Below are positions 16,701 to 26,600 of a DNA stretch of 62,379 nucleotides, piece after piece (within the stretch, counting starts at the first letter, position 1; each line of letters starts with the position of its first letter). The translations under genes were made by a program, and so were the position numbers. The notes beneath the pieces are model-generated. The model worked only from the letters and a program-made list of their open reading frames with translations, had not been told where the DNA came from and did not search any database. The stretch covers positions 1-62,379 of the forward strand of contig CAMHIS010000005.1 in NCBI GenBank assembly GCA_946185285.1, given 5' to 3'. Source of the stretch: an uncultured Prevotellaceae bacterium. GTDB taxonomy: Bacteria > Bacteroidota > Bacteroidia > Bacteroidales > Bacteroidaceae.

Positions 16701-19700
16701 ATCGTTAACGTTGGTGTCTGTGTCGGGTCATCATCGGTCATCAGCAGATCCAGCAGTTCCTTGATGCGCGTCTGGGTGGCCTCATCCGGATTTTCGATAG
16801 CGAACAGTCTGTCCAGTTCGTCGTAAAGTGGCTGATCCTCCAGCACTATCTCCTCGTTGAGCACGTCGTAGACTTCCTTCACCATCTGCTGGTCTTCGCT
16901 GATGGTCTGCAGGAAATCATCCCTGTAGTCGTCCATCTCCTGCCGGTCGGTCATGATGGTCTCGTCCTGTAGGAAATCCACACAGATGTTTTTGGGCGAG
17001 GCATCGATGTCGAAGTCGCACTGGGCAATCCACTTGTTGCTCGCCTTGTTGTAGGGGGCGTTCAGCTTGACGTAACGGTTGTCGCTGCGCAGCACATAGA
17101 GCACCACGTTGGAGATGAGTGCCGTGTCGTTCACCATGACATTGTCCTCGTTGTAGAAGTCCACCTTGAAGGTGAAGGGCAGCGTGCCGGGACCGAGGGG
17201 CCAGGCGTTGTGCTTCGGCGTGACGGAAAAGTCGCGGAAGTCCCATTTGATGACGCCCGTGGTGACACTGTTGGATGCATAGACTACGGGGGTGACGGTG
17301 CCGTGGCTCACGGTGACCGTCTCGGCACCTGTCTGCAAGGTGAGACCGTCAGGATTAGTGATGACGGCATATACGTAGTGCTGGCTGAGGTTGTAGGGGC
17401 GGACAAGGCTACAGCGCATCGACCATCTGCCTTCAGGACCGGCCTCGGTGTGGCCGATGAGCTGGTCGCCTTCAATGATTTGCACGTCGGATCCGGCGAT
17501 GGCCGTACCGCTGACCATCACCCTGCCGTTCGACACGCGCTCCTGCACGCTGATGCTCAGAGCCTCGGCGATGAAGCCGGCGGAGCCGATAGGCTGGACA
17601 ATATCGTTCCAGCCCGTGCTGAAGCTCACGGCGGCCGACGGCTCATAGTAACCTTCCTTCGTTGGTACGATGCAGAAGCGCACCAGGTCGCTCCTGTTGC
17701 TGAGAGCCACGCTGAGCCGCTGGCCGTCAAGGTCGTAGCTGGCCAGGGCGTTGCCCACCATCACCGAGCCTTCAACCAGCTCGCAACCTTCGGGCAGGTC
17801 ATAGATTACTTTGAGATCGTTAATGTAGAAACCATCCTTGAACTCCAGTTGTGTGCGCAAGGTGACATAGCTGCCCACGGTGAGGCTCGTCTTGTTTGTG
17901 GTGAAGTGGGTGTTCTCCGTGGTCCAGTAGAACAGCGACTCGTCCATCATCGGCACCTGTTGGTTGCTCACCTCGCTGATGGTGCCCGCAGCGATGGTCA
18001 CCGTATTCTTCAGGTAGTCACGGCCATCTTCCAGGCCCATGTCGGCCAGCGAGGCGAGGCTATTCACACCGTTGAAGAGCGTGCTCTCGCCCATGGTGAC
18101 GAGGGTGAACTGACCGTCGGGCAGGCTGCTGAGCCAGAGCGTCGGCATGGCTATTGCGCCCTCGGCAGGCGTGGCATTGGCCGTGGTGTAGCCTCCGCGT
18201 GCTATCAGCTGTCCATCGCTGCCGTAGAGGGTGCCTACTACTGTCCGGTTCTCTGTCTGGCTGAAGGTGGCCTTCAACTGTCCGAGCTGCACGAGCTGCA
18301 GCTTGGCCGTGGCGTTGCCGTCAGCACCAACGATGCAGGTGGCGGTGGCCGGGGATACGCCGTCGCCGGTGGCAGTGATGCGCAGGCGTGTGCCCTCAGC
18401 CAGATGCTGGTCTTGCAGGATGAGGCGGCCGCCTTGGGCCTGGATGTTGGTCAGCTCCTGGGTGTGGGTTTCGTCGTAGACGGCATAAGAAAGGCTCTGG
18501 TAGACGGTGTATTCGGCATTAGCCTCAGGTTCCTCACCACTGCCAACGGCGGGGCGGTAGCTCAGGTCAAGGTTAATGGTAGTTCCCTTTAAATCCTTCA
18601 TGACGGCCAAATACTCCCCTCCTTCGGAGGGGCTGGGGGAGGCTGTCACGTAGCCTGCGGCCTGAGTGGTGACGGTGGCTGGGACATCGTAGGCAGTGAG
18701 CGTCCAGCGGCCATCCTTGTCGGTGGTCGTGGTGAGGGTCACAGGGTAGAGGCCATTCAGACGCTGGGTGACGGCGATACTGGCCGAGCGGATAGGCTGC
18801 CCAGTGGCGGCAGCGGTGACGGTTCCCCTGAAGACGGTCTGCGCCAACGGCATCAGCCTAACACCTACTATACCTACCTCACCTACTACACCTACCTCAC
18901 CTGCCACAATCATCGTGTCACCAGGCTGCAGGTACTGCGTGCCAAGCTGTTCGCCGAGCTTGACATGGGCGATGGCCTTTGCACCGTCAACCTGAGCGGA
19001 GAGCGTGGGGCCGGTGGCGAGGAAATTGCCAGCGAGGTCAGTCCAGGTGACGGAGAAGGCATCTGTCCCGACGGTGGTTCCATCGGGCACGGACAATTGC
19101 AGGGTGATGTCGCGGAGGGGCTTCAGGTCAGCAAAACTGACCTGCACGTCCTGCTTGTCGATGGCGACATCTTTGATGGTGGCGAGGACATCGCCTCGCG
19201 CGTTCATTATATATATATTATACTGTGTGCCCTCAATGAGATTGGGGAAGGTGTACTGCGTGCGGTTGGTCAGCACCATACGCTGCAACTGGCCAGTCTT
19301 GTTGTTCACTAAATCAAGGAACATATCCTTCAGGCCCGTCGTAGAGGGGAGGCTGACGGTCAGCGAGTGTACGCCCTGGGTGATGGGCATGAGCAGCATG
19401 TCCTTCCAACCGTCGGCCTCAGCATAGAGGGGGAGGCTCTCGGCAGGCACGTAGACGGTGAGGGCCTGCGAGCAGCCGTCGAAGGGCAGATGGCCTCGGT
19501 CATTGCCTAATACGGGCGGCGTGGTGGCGTAGCAGGTGACCGACGCTAACTGTGTACTGCCCTCGAAGGCGTAGGAGCCGATTTCCTCGATAGATGCGGG
19601 TAGCAGCAGAGTGTGCATGACAGTATCCTGCCTGAAGATGAACTGCTCCACCTCGGTGATACCGTCGGTGCGGCTGAGGTCGAGCACCCGCAGGTAGCGC

Positions 19701-19984
19701 TTCAACTGTCGAAGGTTGCTCATGTCGTTGTTGTTGGCCTTGCCCGAGACGGTGAGTGAGCGAATCTTCTCGATGTGGCTGTAGCCCTTCTCGTCATTGG
19801 TGGCCTTCTCGACGGCACTGGACAACTGTCCGGGCGTGAACCAGGTAACGACGAGGGCGCCCGTTGTGGAATCCCATCCGTTCTCCCCGGGGTGGTCGGG
19901 CAGAACAGGGTCATAATCGTTGCTCTGTGCGGTGGCCATGAGCTGGGTGAACAGCAGCAGGCCTATAGTGAATAGCTTCTTCAT
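13760..19984 (-). CDS. Giant multidomain secreted protein B2 (2,074 aa)
   Basis: This very large exported protein has a signal peptide (MKKLFTIGLLLFTQLMATAQ). It is followed by a short leucine-rich BspA-like patch (about 60-190), several immunoglobulin-like and carboxypeptidase-regulatory-like beta modules (about 200-1000), a long helical coiled-coil region (about 1050-1550), then a DPSGYVYE module near 1625. A chitobiase C-terminal-like domain (TILYTLDGSCPC near 1955) and a tail YRLDGRRT...GLNIVRQ...ILVK resemble Bacteroidetes secretion/sorting tails. It is a paralogue of B1 (23.7-30.4 kb), with nearly identical DNA in the last quarter. Two in-frame palindromes interrupt it near residues 455 and 1800. 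It is the last gene of the operon, starting 9 bp after A2. The function is unknown; a surface-structure or adhesion role is inferred. Confidence 0.88.
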   Translation of the reverse strand: MKKLFTIGLLLFTQLMATAQSNDYDPVLPDHPGENGWDSTTGALVVTWFTPGQLSSAVEKATNDEKGYSHIEKIRSLTVSGKANNNDMSNLRQLKRYLRVLDLSRTDGITEVEQFIFRQDTVMHTLLLPASIEEIGSYAFEGSTQLASVTCYATTPPVLGNDRGHLPFDGCSQALTVYVPAESLPLYAEADGWKDMLLMPITQGVHSLTVSLPSTTGLKDMFLDLVNNKTGQLQRMVLTNRTQYTFPNLIEGTQYNIYIMNARGDVLATIKDVAIDKQDVQVSFADLKPLRDITLQLSVPDGTTVGTDAFSVTWTDLAGNFLATGPTLSAQVDGAKAIAHVKLGEQLGTQYLQPGDTMIVAGEVGVVGEVGIVGVRLMPLAQTVFRGTVTAAATGQPIRSASIAVTQRLNGLYPVTLTTTTDKDGRWTLTAYDVPATVTTQAAGYVTASPSPSEGGEYLAVMKDLKGTTINLDLSYRPAVGSGEEPEANAEYTVYQSLSYAVYDETHTQELTNIQAQGGRLILQDQHLAEGTRLRITATGDGVSPATATCIVGADGNATAKLQLVQLGQLKATFSQTENRTVVGTLYGSDGQLIARGGYTTANATPAEGAIAMPTLWLSSLPDGQFTLVTMGESTLFNGVNSLASLADMGLEDGRDYLKNTVTIAAGTISEVSNQQVPMMDESLFYWTTENTHFTTNKTSLTVGSYVTLRTQLEFKDGFYINDLKVIYDLPEGCELVEGSVMVGNALASYDLDGQRLSVALSNRSDLVRFCIVPTKEGYYEPSAAVSFSTGWNDIVQPIGSAGFIAEALSISVQERVSNGRVMVSGTAIAGSDVQIIEGDQLIGHTEAGPEGRWSMRCSLVRPYNLSQHYVYAVITNPDGLTLQTGAETVTVSHGTVTPVVYASNSVTTGVIKWDFRDFSVTPKHNAWPLGPGTLPFTFKVDFYNEDNVMVNDTALISNVVLYVLRSDNRYVKLNAPYNKASNKWIAQCDFDIDASPKNICVDFLQDETIMTDRQEMDDYRDDFLQTISEDQQMVKEVYDVLNEEIVLEDQPLYDELDRLFAIENPDEATQTRIKELLDLLMTDDDPTQTPTLTMDEVKEGLNSLNAAKLQWRDKTLQMLSYLTSTDTIPMSMEEKEKQYDIPMANGVIHFTLKKESSINDQALLSEGYTPALMTDGTSIYYLNTGVMEAYLDTRSQMHYILEWEEGAKARQNNRLQDIFRIGALVVDSIFDQAEVEHIKSIGNQLYDIGYAQQSSFSMSQLLLNSGKALSKEMYLSADKLYKDGLAKMKQQVSEMYEQIIDSCIAGWNKANNLYYDAKAERNEAAADGKAWDYVKYSLAEVEQAQKTISECNVLMQQAKKDKEKFDKLEKKTEKDYRKLMGILNRYPSSLGSSNLGNNWLTGNGRTDQARVYEDSPIGLLSALELCYYYAKSTYEDLEEWQKTYQAIRNKIPCEGNEDEAILLMTETVDAIITNGKEETKEEFHHAAKFYYADGWSNGYHDGSGFVHTDSLSLSWFYTSWNKYHNYSDNMLSSDFWMNTVMLTFYNFDHEIKQFNKSKSQRKSLDARINALKCKKPDPDPVEEEDETETSVFEPGKPSSPNGGGGGFRIRWSPFFGIDFYHDPSGYVYEAVSSNRLEGVRATCYYKETGEDMYGDLYEREVVWDAEEYAQENPLFTDSEGKYRWDVPQGLWQVRYEKDGYEPKRSEWLPVPPPQLEVNVGMTQLRQPSVQKVKAYTDGIEITFDKYMRPTTLSTENIFVTRGGQTVSGTIELLNAGSGYETPDSVYASKIRFIPNLPSLGEGSGVGLTIKKTVESYAGLQMEQDFQQEFDVEQRITAIVTDTLLYMAEGSERTVTVSILPAEAAKGKQLKVSGADDGIVSHKEGELTLDASGQATVVLTANSLGSSAVRFTLTDDDEVTATTLVTVRDAASMHVYTPRASRMSGTEVYRGAEIKLTCQTAGATILYTLDGSCPCDAQNAAVKTYTGPIKATGDELHIKAMAVANGMAESDVVEFRYKVIDNPVGIKPIENSQLTIGNSVKAYYRLDGRRTSTLQKGLNIVRQEDGTVKKILVK
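14576..14594. repeat. In-frame GC-rich palindrome in B2
   Basis: CCCCTCCC, a 3-nt loop and GGGAGGGG form an 8-bp inverted repeat inside the coding sequence. On the coding strand it encodes PSLGEGSGVG between two conserved beta-strand stretches. The same palindrome is present at the same place in paralogue B1, so it predates the duplication or was copied by gene conversion. Confidence 0.8.
18616..18632. repeat. In-frame GC-rich palindrome in B2 (second)
   Basis: CCCCTCC, TTC and GGAGGGG form a 7-bp inverted repeat followed by GCTGGGGGAGG. It encodes SPSPSEGGEY. At the equivalent place B1 has an unrelated stretch (QELTSMADQQ) without the palindrome, so the two copies differ by an insertion or replacement here. 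Confidence 0.7.
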
Positions 19985-19993
19985 GGTTCGTGC

Positions 19994-22900
19994 TTATTTG
20001 ATGATTACCTTTTTGCTGTTTATTATATAGAGGCCGGGCTGCGGGTTGGTGACGGGGCGGCCCTGGAGGTCGTAGAGCTGTTCCGTTTGTTGCTGTAGTA
20101 CAGCAACAGACTGGACGGCGGTGGCAGCAGCGCCGAGGCGGAGGGTGAAGCGGGCCTCGGTGGTGCCGGCCTCAGCCTGGAAGGTGTAGCCGTCCTCGGT
20201 GAGAACGGTCTCGGTGCCAGCCTCGTGGTCGAGGAGAGTTACTGACCCCACCCCGTCCTTCGGGCACCCCTCCCCTACAAGGGAGGGGAGCGTCTGCCCA
20301 CCAAGACTGAGGGTGTAGGTGCCGGCGGCGGGGACGGAGAGGCCGAGGCTGACGAGGCCGTCGGCCAGGGGGCGCTCGTCGATGGCGTAGCGCACGCCGT
20401 CGCGGTGGGTATAAAGGTCGGTGCCACCGGGGTTGCTGAACTTGGGGGCATCGCGCCCCTGCTCATAGTCGAGCGAGGCGGCCTCGTTGATGACAAAGCG
20501 CGTGCGGTCAAGCGTCAGCTGCCCATCTTGCCCATTACTCCCGCTCAGCATCAGGTTGACCACCTGCCGCTGCTTCTTGGCGGCGGCCGTCCGGCGGGCT
20601 CCGGCGGGTATGTAGTCGCGGGGCACGAGATCGTGCTGGCGACCCTCGCGGTCAAAGACCACTGTCTCGTCGTCTAAGGGGCGCTGCATGAAGAAGGCCT
20701 GGCCGGGATGCAGGATGTAGTCGTCGTCAAGGGGCGAATAGGCCCAGTAATGGTTGGTTGACTGGGTGTAATCCCAGACGACGATGGGCGCCGTGGTGTC
20801 CATCCAGCGGATGTCGAAGAACGATGGATAGGGGTTGCCTATGAAGTTCCACGAGCGGTTATGGGCAAACTCAGAGTAGATTTTCTGCAGCGGCACTTCG
20901 ACATTGTCGGTGCGGAAGAACATCGGCTTATTGACCGTCTGCAGGGCGTGAACGAAGAACTGGCTCTCGGGCGTCTCAAGTTGGGCGTGGTAGCCGTTGA
21001 GCGTGGTCTGCCAGATGTAGCCGCGCCCGGCGTGGAGGATGCTGTCGGCGGTCATACGCACCCAAGCGTGGTCGAGGTCGCCCTCGGCACGCTTCGTAGC
21101 ATCGTAGCCGTAGATAGCGAAGGGCACGTCGCTGAGTTGCTGGCCGACGCCCTTGACATATACCTCAATGTCGCCGACGCGAACGTCAAAAGGCAGGGCT
21201 ATGTTCTCCCAGTAGCCAGGCATGAAGCGCAGCTCGACAGTGATGTTGTCGGCACGCATCGGTCCGTTGTTGATGAGCGATGTGAAGAACTGCATCTTGT
21301 CGGCATTGCCGTATGAGCGGCAGTTGTAGAAGTTATAGAACTGGCGCATCTCGCCGAGCGAGAGCATCTGGCGACCGTCGTTGGTCAGCATGCCGCGCCC
21401 GAGGGCTCCACTGACGCGCCCGCCCCAGTAGTTGACCGTCATGCCCATGTCCATGTCGGGATGGTAGTCGGCGGGCCATGTGGCCGAGGCGTCGAAGGTC
21501 AGCGGGGCGTAGATGCCGAGCGCGGACGGCAGCTGGTCGATACCAACAACGTCGAAGTCGCTCCATTGACTGGCAACTTGATAGTCGTCGACCGTCTGCT
21601 GGGGCACGCGCAGCGTGCACCCCCTATCGCCGATGTCGCCACGGATGTGGGCACCGACAGGATAGGGCGGCGCGATGGTGAGGCAGGTAATGTCCGTCAG
21701 GTTCTTGCAGTTGTGGAAAGGTCTGGAGATATATTTGAGCATACCGGGCAGGGTGACGTTGGTCAGGCCGGTGCAGCTCCCGAAACAGGAGCTCATCATC
21801 CACTGCACACTCTCAGGCAGGTTGAGACGGGTCAGCGCGGTACAACTGCTGAAGGCGTCCTGGTCGATGACGACCTGGCCGTTGAACCGGATATCGGTAA
21901 GGTCGCTGCAACTGGTGCAGAGGCCGTAGGGCACGGTGTACATGGAGGCGGGCAGCGTGATGGAGCGGATGCTGGAGCTATGGTAGGCCTGGTTGCTCAC
22001 AGCTACACCCTCGGCGATGACGGCGCGGTCGAGGCTGATGCAGCTGCGGAAGGCCTGCATACCGATGCTCTTCAAGGTAGCGGGCATGGCCATGTCGCGC
22101 AGACTGTAGTTATTATAAAAGGCATAGTCGCCAATGGTCTCTAAGTGGGCAGGCAGTGTGACCCACGTCAGCAGGCGCAGGTCTTGGAAAGCGTTGTTGG
22201 GCAGTTCGGTAAGCGCAGCGTCGCTGAGGTCCAGCTCCATGAGGTTCTTCAGGGTCTTCAGCGTGGTGAAGTCAGCGGCGGTGGGCGTGCCATTGACTTT
22301 CAGGGCGATGGAGTCGGTGGTCTGGATACCTGCGGCAGCAAGCTGCACTGACAGCTCGGAGGCATCGCCGACAGGCGCGCCACTGAGCGACAGTTCGTAG
22401 AAGGGCAGCTGCAGGCGCTCTATGAGATGCTCGGCGTGGAGCTGGGTGTCGATAAGAGCGGGGAGGTCCGACGGAGACACGGCGGCGAGCAGGGCTGTGG
22501 CCTCAGCAACGGCCTGCGGGGTATGGGCACGCTTGGCGGCCAGCTCCGTCTGTAGGGCCTGCAGCCTTCCGTTGAGCAGCTCGCGCTGGTGCTGCGTGCG
22601 CAGGGTGGCCTCATCGAATTGGGCGTTGACATCGTCAGAGAGATAGATGAGGCGGGCATGGTCGTAGGCAATGCGGGTGCCCCGGCTGCCGGTCTTCTTC
22701 CAGCCGAAAGAGGCCTGACCGTTGGTAACAGTGGCCACGACGCAGTTCTCGTAGAGGTGCTCAGCCATGGTCAGAGCCTCGTTCCAGTCTACCTGCTGCG
22801 TGGGCACGAAGCGGCCGTCGGCGGTGCGGCGGTAGGAGTTGTTGGTCTTGTCGGCATACCAGCGGTAGATGTTGCGGTAGCCGACGGACTCGTCAAAGGC

Positions 22901-23671
22901 CGTCTTCATGGGCACCATGCGCTCGTTCAGGTAGACATAGGTGTCGGGACTGACGCTGGGGTCGTTATAGCCGTCGTAGGCACCGAGACAGAACAGGTAG
23001 ACGCCGTCGGGCAGGTTGAAGACGGTCTGCTGCAGCTGGCCCGTGCCTTGGTTATAGTGTTTCGCGTAGCAGCTGTTGCCAAACATGGTGAACAGGTCGT
23101 TTGATTGCCCGCCGCCTGTCAGCGTCCAGCCGTTCATGCCGTTGTCGAACTCAGGGTTCTGTAGCTCCACCTCGTCGCCGGGCTTCAGCCGCTGTGCCAC
23201 GCGGAAGGCGAGCCCGTTGACGGTGGCAGACGGCCAGCTGGTGTTCTGGAGTTGGTGGAAAACGAGGGTCAGCGTGTAGCGGCCCTTCTTCATCGCGGGC
23301 GTACGTAAGGAATAGGTGTAGCGACCCGTTTGGTCGATGGAGAAGGTGGTGTCGGCGATGGCCTGGCCGTCGCCGTCCGTCAGGCTGAGGTCGATGGTCT
23401 GTGTGCCGCTGCCCTTCGTAGCCTCAAGATAGAAGTTGTAGAAGTTGGCGTCGTCGCGGTTCTGGATGGCATAGACCAGCTGGTCGCCGTTATACATCTG
23501 CTCCACACCGTTCTGCGTGAACTTGTAGCGCGGTCTGGAGCTGGTCACTTCGCCCAGCGTCAGGTCAAAGGGGTGGTCGGCATCCGTGGGGATGCTCACA
23601 TCATCTGCCCACAGAGCGGTGGGAGGGGTAATAATCATTACCGATAGGAGGAAAAACAGTTTCTTTATCAT
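19994..23671 (-). CDS. Secreted BspA-like leucine-rich repeat protein A2 (1,225 aa)
   Basis: The protein has a signal peptide (MIKKLFFLLSVMIITPPTALWA), an N-terminal beta domain beginning DVSIPTDADHPFDL, and a carbohydrate-binding-like domain (LQNPEFDNGMNGWTLTG). Then comes a helical linker and a BspA/LRR_5 block near residues 470-680 with repeats such as LETIGDYAFYNNYSL. The C-terminal third ends in the tail QLYDLQGRPV...GLYIINSKKVIIK. It is a paralogue of A1 (30.4-34.3 kb). Compared with A1 it carries an extra stretch with an in-frame palindrome near residue 1132 (LPSLVGEG). LRR_5 proteins of this type mediate adhesion in related bacteria; a function here is inferred. It lies between B1 and B2 with gaps of 27 and 9 bp. 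Confidence 0.9.
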   Translation of the reverse strand: MIKKLFFLLSVMIITPPTALWADDVSIPTDADHPFDLTLGEVTSSRPRYKFTQNGVEQMYNGDQLVYAIQNRDDANFYNFYLEATKGSGTQTIDLSLTDGDGQAIADTTFSIDQTGRYTYSLRTPAMKKGRYTLTLVFHQLQNTSWPSATVNGLAFRVAQRLKPGDEVELQNPEFDNGMNGWTLTGGGQSNDLFTMFGNSCYAKHYNQGTGQLQQTVFNLPDGVYLFCLGAYDGYNDPSVSPDTYVYLNERMVPMKTAFDESVGYRNIYRWYADKTNNSYRRTADGRFVPTQQVDWNEALTMAEHLYENCVVATVTNGQASFGWKKTGSRGTRIAYDHARLIYLSDDVNAQFDEATLRTQHQRELLNGRLQALQTELAAKRAHTPQAVAEATALLAAVSPSDLPALIDTQLHAEHLIERLQLPFYELSLSGAPVGDASELSVQLAAAGIQTTDSIALKVNGTPTAADFTTLKTLKNLMELDLSDAALTELPNNAFQDLRLLTWVTLPAHLETIGDYAFYNNYSLRDMAMPATLKSIGMQAFRSCISLDRAVIAEGVAVSNQAYHSSSIRSITLPASMYTVPYGLCTSCSDLTDIRFNGQVVIDQDAFSSCTALTRLNLPESVQWMMSSCFGSCTGLTNVTLPGMLKYISRPFHNCKNLTDITCLTIAPPYPVGAHIRGDIGDRGCTLRVPQQTVDDYQVASQWSDFDVVGIDQLPSALGIYAPLTFDASATWPADYHPDMDMGMTVNYWGGRVSGALGRGMLTNDGRQMLSLGEMRQFYNFYNCRSYGNADKMQFFTSLINNGPMRADNITVELRFMPGYWENIALPFDVRVGDIEVYVKGVGQQLSDVPFAIYGYDATKRAEGDLDHAWVRMTADSILHAGRGYIWQTTLNGYHAQLETPESQFFVHALQTVNKPMFFRTDNVEVPLQKIYSEFAHNRSWNFIGNPYPSFFDIRWMDTTAPIVVWDYTQSTNHYWAYSPLDDDYILHPGQAFFMQRPLDDETVVFDREGRQHDLVPRDYIPAGARRTAAAKKQRQVVNLMLSGSNGQDGQLTLDRTRFVINEAASLDYEQGRDAPKFSNPGGTDLYTHRDGVRYAIDERPLADGLVSLGLSVPAAGTYTLSLGGQTLPSLVGEGCPKDGVGSVTLLDHEAGTETVLTEDGYTFQAEAGTTEARFTLRLGAAATAVQSVAVLQQQTEQLYDLQGRPVTNPQPGLYIINSKKVIIK
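20267..20288. repeat. In-frame GC-rich palindrome in A2
   Basis: CCCCTCCC and GGGAGGGG form an 8-bp inverted repeat with a 6-nt loop. Flanking bases (CCGTCCTTCGGG) add a second small hairpin. It encodes LPSLVGEGCPKDG. Paralogue A1 reads ASMPAGSQAG at the same place and is about nine residues shorter, with no palindrome. Confidence 0.8.
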
Positions 23672-23698
23672 ATCTGTGAAACTTATGTTTGTTTTCTA

Positions 23699-26600
23699 TT
23701 ATTTTATTATAACCTTTCTGACTGTGCCATCCTCCTGTCGGACGATGGTGAGACCCTTCCCGGGCTTCGCCGTGCGGCGGCCGTCTAAGCGGTAGAAGGC
23801 TCTGTAATTACCAATTGTCAATTGTGAATTCTCAATTGGCTTAACGCCCACGATGTTGTCGATGACCTTATAGCGGAACTCTGCTACGTCGCTCTCGGCC
23901 ATGCCGTTGGCCACGGCCATTGCCTTGATATGCAGCTCGTCGCCCGTGGCCTTGATGGGACCGCGGTAGGTCAGCACGCTCGGGTTGCCCGCGTCGCAGG
24001 GACACGTGCCGTCGAGGGTGTAGAGGATAGTAGCTCCGGCGGTCTGGCAGGTCAGCTTGATCTCGGCTCCACGGTAGACCTCGGTGCCGCTCATGCGTGA
24101 GGCACGCGGCGTGTAGACATGCATCGAGGCCGAGTCGCGGACGTGGACTGTGGTGGTGGCCGTCAGCTCGTCGTCGTCCGTCAGACTGAACCTGACGGCA
24201 CTCGAGCCGAGGGTCTTGGCGGAAAGAGCCCACTGCGTGCCGTCAGCATTGGCGGGGGCGACGGTGACCACGTCGGGCGCGAGGCTCACGGCGGTGATGG
24301 TCTTACCCTTAGCGGCCTCGGCGGGCTCAATGCTGACGGTGACGGTGCGCTCGGCACCTTCGGCCATGTAGAGCAGGGTGTCGGTGACAATGGCCGTGAT
24401 GCGTTGTTCCACGTCGAACTCCTGCTGGAAGTCCTGCTCCATCTGCAGGCCTGCGTAGCTCTCTACGGTCTTACGGACTGTCAGGCCCACCCCCGACCCC
24501 TCCCCAAGGGAGGGGAGGTTAGGTATGAAGCGTATTTTCGAGGCGTAGACGGAATCGGGTGTCTCGTAGCCGCTGTCGGCGTTGAGCAACTCGATGGTGC
24601 CGCCGATGGTCTGTCCGCCACGGGTCACGAAGATGTTTTCAGTGCTGAGCGTTGCCGGGCGCATGTACTTGTCGAACGTTATCTCGATGCCGTCGGTGTA
24701 GGCTTTTACCCGCTTCACACTGGGCTGGCGCAGCTGCGTCATGCCGACGTTCACATCGAGTTGCGGCGGGGGCACGGGGAGCCACTCGCTGTAGGCGGTC
24801 TCGTAGCCCTGCTTCTCGAACTTCACCTGCCACAGGCCCCGGGGGACATCCCAGCCGTACTTACCTTCAGCGTCGGTCAGCTGCGGGTTCACCTGCTCAT
24901 AGTTCTCGGCATCCCACACCACGGTGCGCTCATGCAGGTCGCCATACATATCCTCCACCTCTTCCCTATAATAGCAGGTAGCGGTGACGCCCTCCAGCCG
25001 ATTGCTGCTCACGCCCTCGTAAACGTAGCCCGAGGGGTCGCGCGTAGGCGTTGACTGTAGGTGTCGTTGCAGCTTGACAGCGCGGTTCAGGTTGTCCGTG
25101 CCGTGTATCTGGCGATTCCAGCCACCCAGGGTACCGTCGGTCACCTCCCAGTCGGTCACAGGTGGTTCGGGGTCGGGCGGTACGCACTTCAGCGTCGCTA
25201 TCCTGGCGCGGACTCTCTGCTGGTCTTGCAGCGACAGATTGGGATGAATAAAGGCCCATGTCGTCGATGCAATATCAATGGCCAGCGACACAAACCAGTG
25301 AGGTGCCAGTGGCAGGTCGAAGACGTCGATGGCCAACGACGCGGCATCGGCGCCAATCTGTATGATGTCTGTGCCACTGTGAAACGCATAGTCGCTCTTG
25401 GCCATGGAATAAAGGCTCTGCCAGTTGGCTTCGTCGCCTATGCAGGGATCGTAGCTCTTCACTTCATCTACCAGCTTTTCCCATTCGCCGATGTCCTTGA
25501 AATTGTCCTGAATCAGGATGACCAGTGGAGCTATCTGGAAGAAGGCACCGATGACCGTTCCGAAGACCTTGGCCAAGAAGCCCGAGCCCTTGATGGCAAT
25601 GGAGCCCGACGACTTGATGGCTGCAATCGACTTTGGTATCTGCTCGAATAGCGACAAGACATTAGCCCTGTTCTTCAGCACAGCCTTCAGCAATTTCTTA
25701 ATCTTGCCGATTTCCGTCTCAAACGTCTTCATGATGAAGTTGCAGCTCTTGGCGAAGTCCTTCGTATCTTCGGCCACGCGATCCACCTTCTGGATGGCGT
25801 TTTGCACAGACCGGAGGTCGGCCTCTAACCGACTGACCATCTCCGGACTACTTGCCGTCTTCAGACACTCCTGCAGCACGCGCTCACTCTCTTTCAGACG
25901 CGGATAGTCGGCTTGCAGACGGGCCAGGCGGGCCTCCTTTTCGGCTAATGCCTGTCGGTATCTTTCAATGTTGCTCTCCTCCCTTGCTATCTGTTGTTCG
26001 GCCTCGGTGGTGGCATTGGGAGCATATTTCTCGTTTATCTCTTTACTCAGCGACGCCATGCCCTCATTGTACATACAGTTCAGAGCCTCTTCCAGCTTGT
26101 CACGCAGATTCTTAGCATCGTTTATCAGTGAGCGGAACGTTTCTCCCATGCTATTGCTTTCCCTCAAAGCCTGACCCGTTGACTGAAGCTGTGCGGGCAA
26201 GAAGATGAACGTGCGGATACACTCCTTGCTGATGAAGGCCTTCGGTGTGCCGATGCCGCCGTCGTGTATAATCTTGCCGTTCATGCGGGCGGGAGCGGCG
26301 CCCGTGCCGGGCTTCATCTCCATCTCGCGCTTGAGCATGGTCTTCGTGTCGATGATGCAGTAGTGTCCACCCTCCTGCAGCACGTAGAGTTTGTAGCCGT
26401 CGTCGGTGTCATACTCCAAGTAGCCGTCGCGCTTCAGCTGGGCGGTGTCGATGGCGGTGAGCGTCTGCTGCACGTAGTAGCGGTCTATGCTGTCGCCGGG
26501 CGCCACAAACTCGATGTCGCCCGTGGGCACCTCCAGTTCGTCATCGTAGCCGGCGTAGCAGAGCGACAGCATGTCCATGGTGTTGTCATACATCCGCTGA

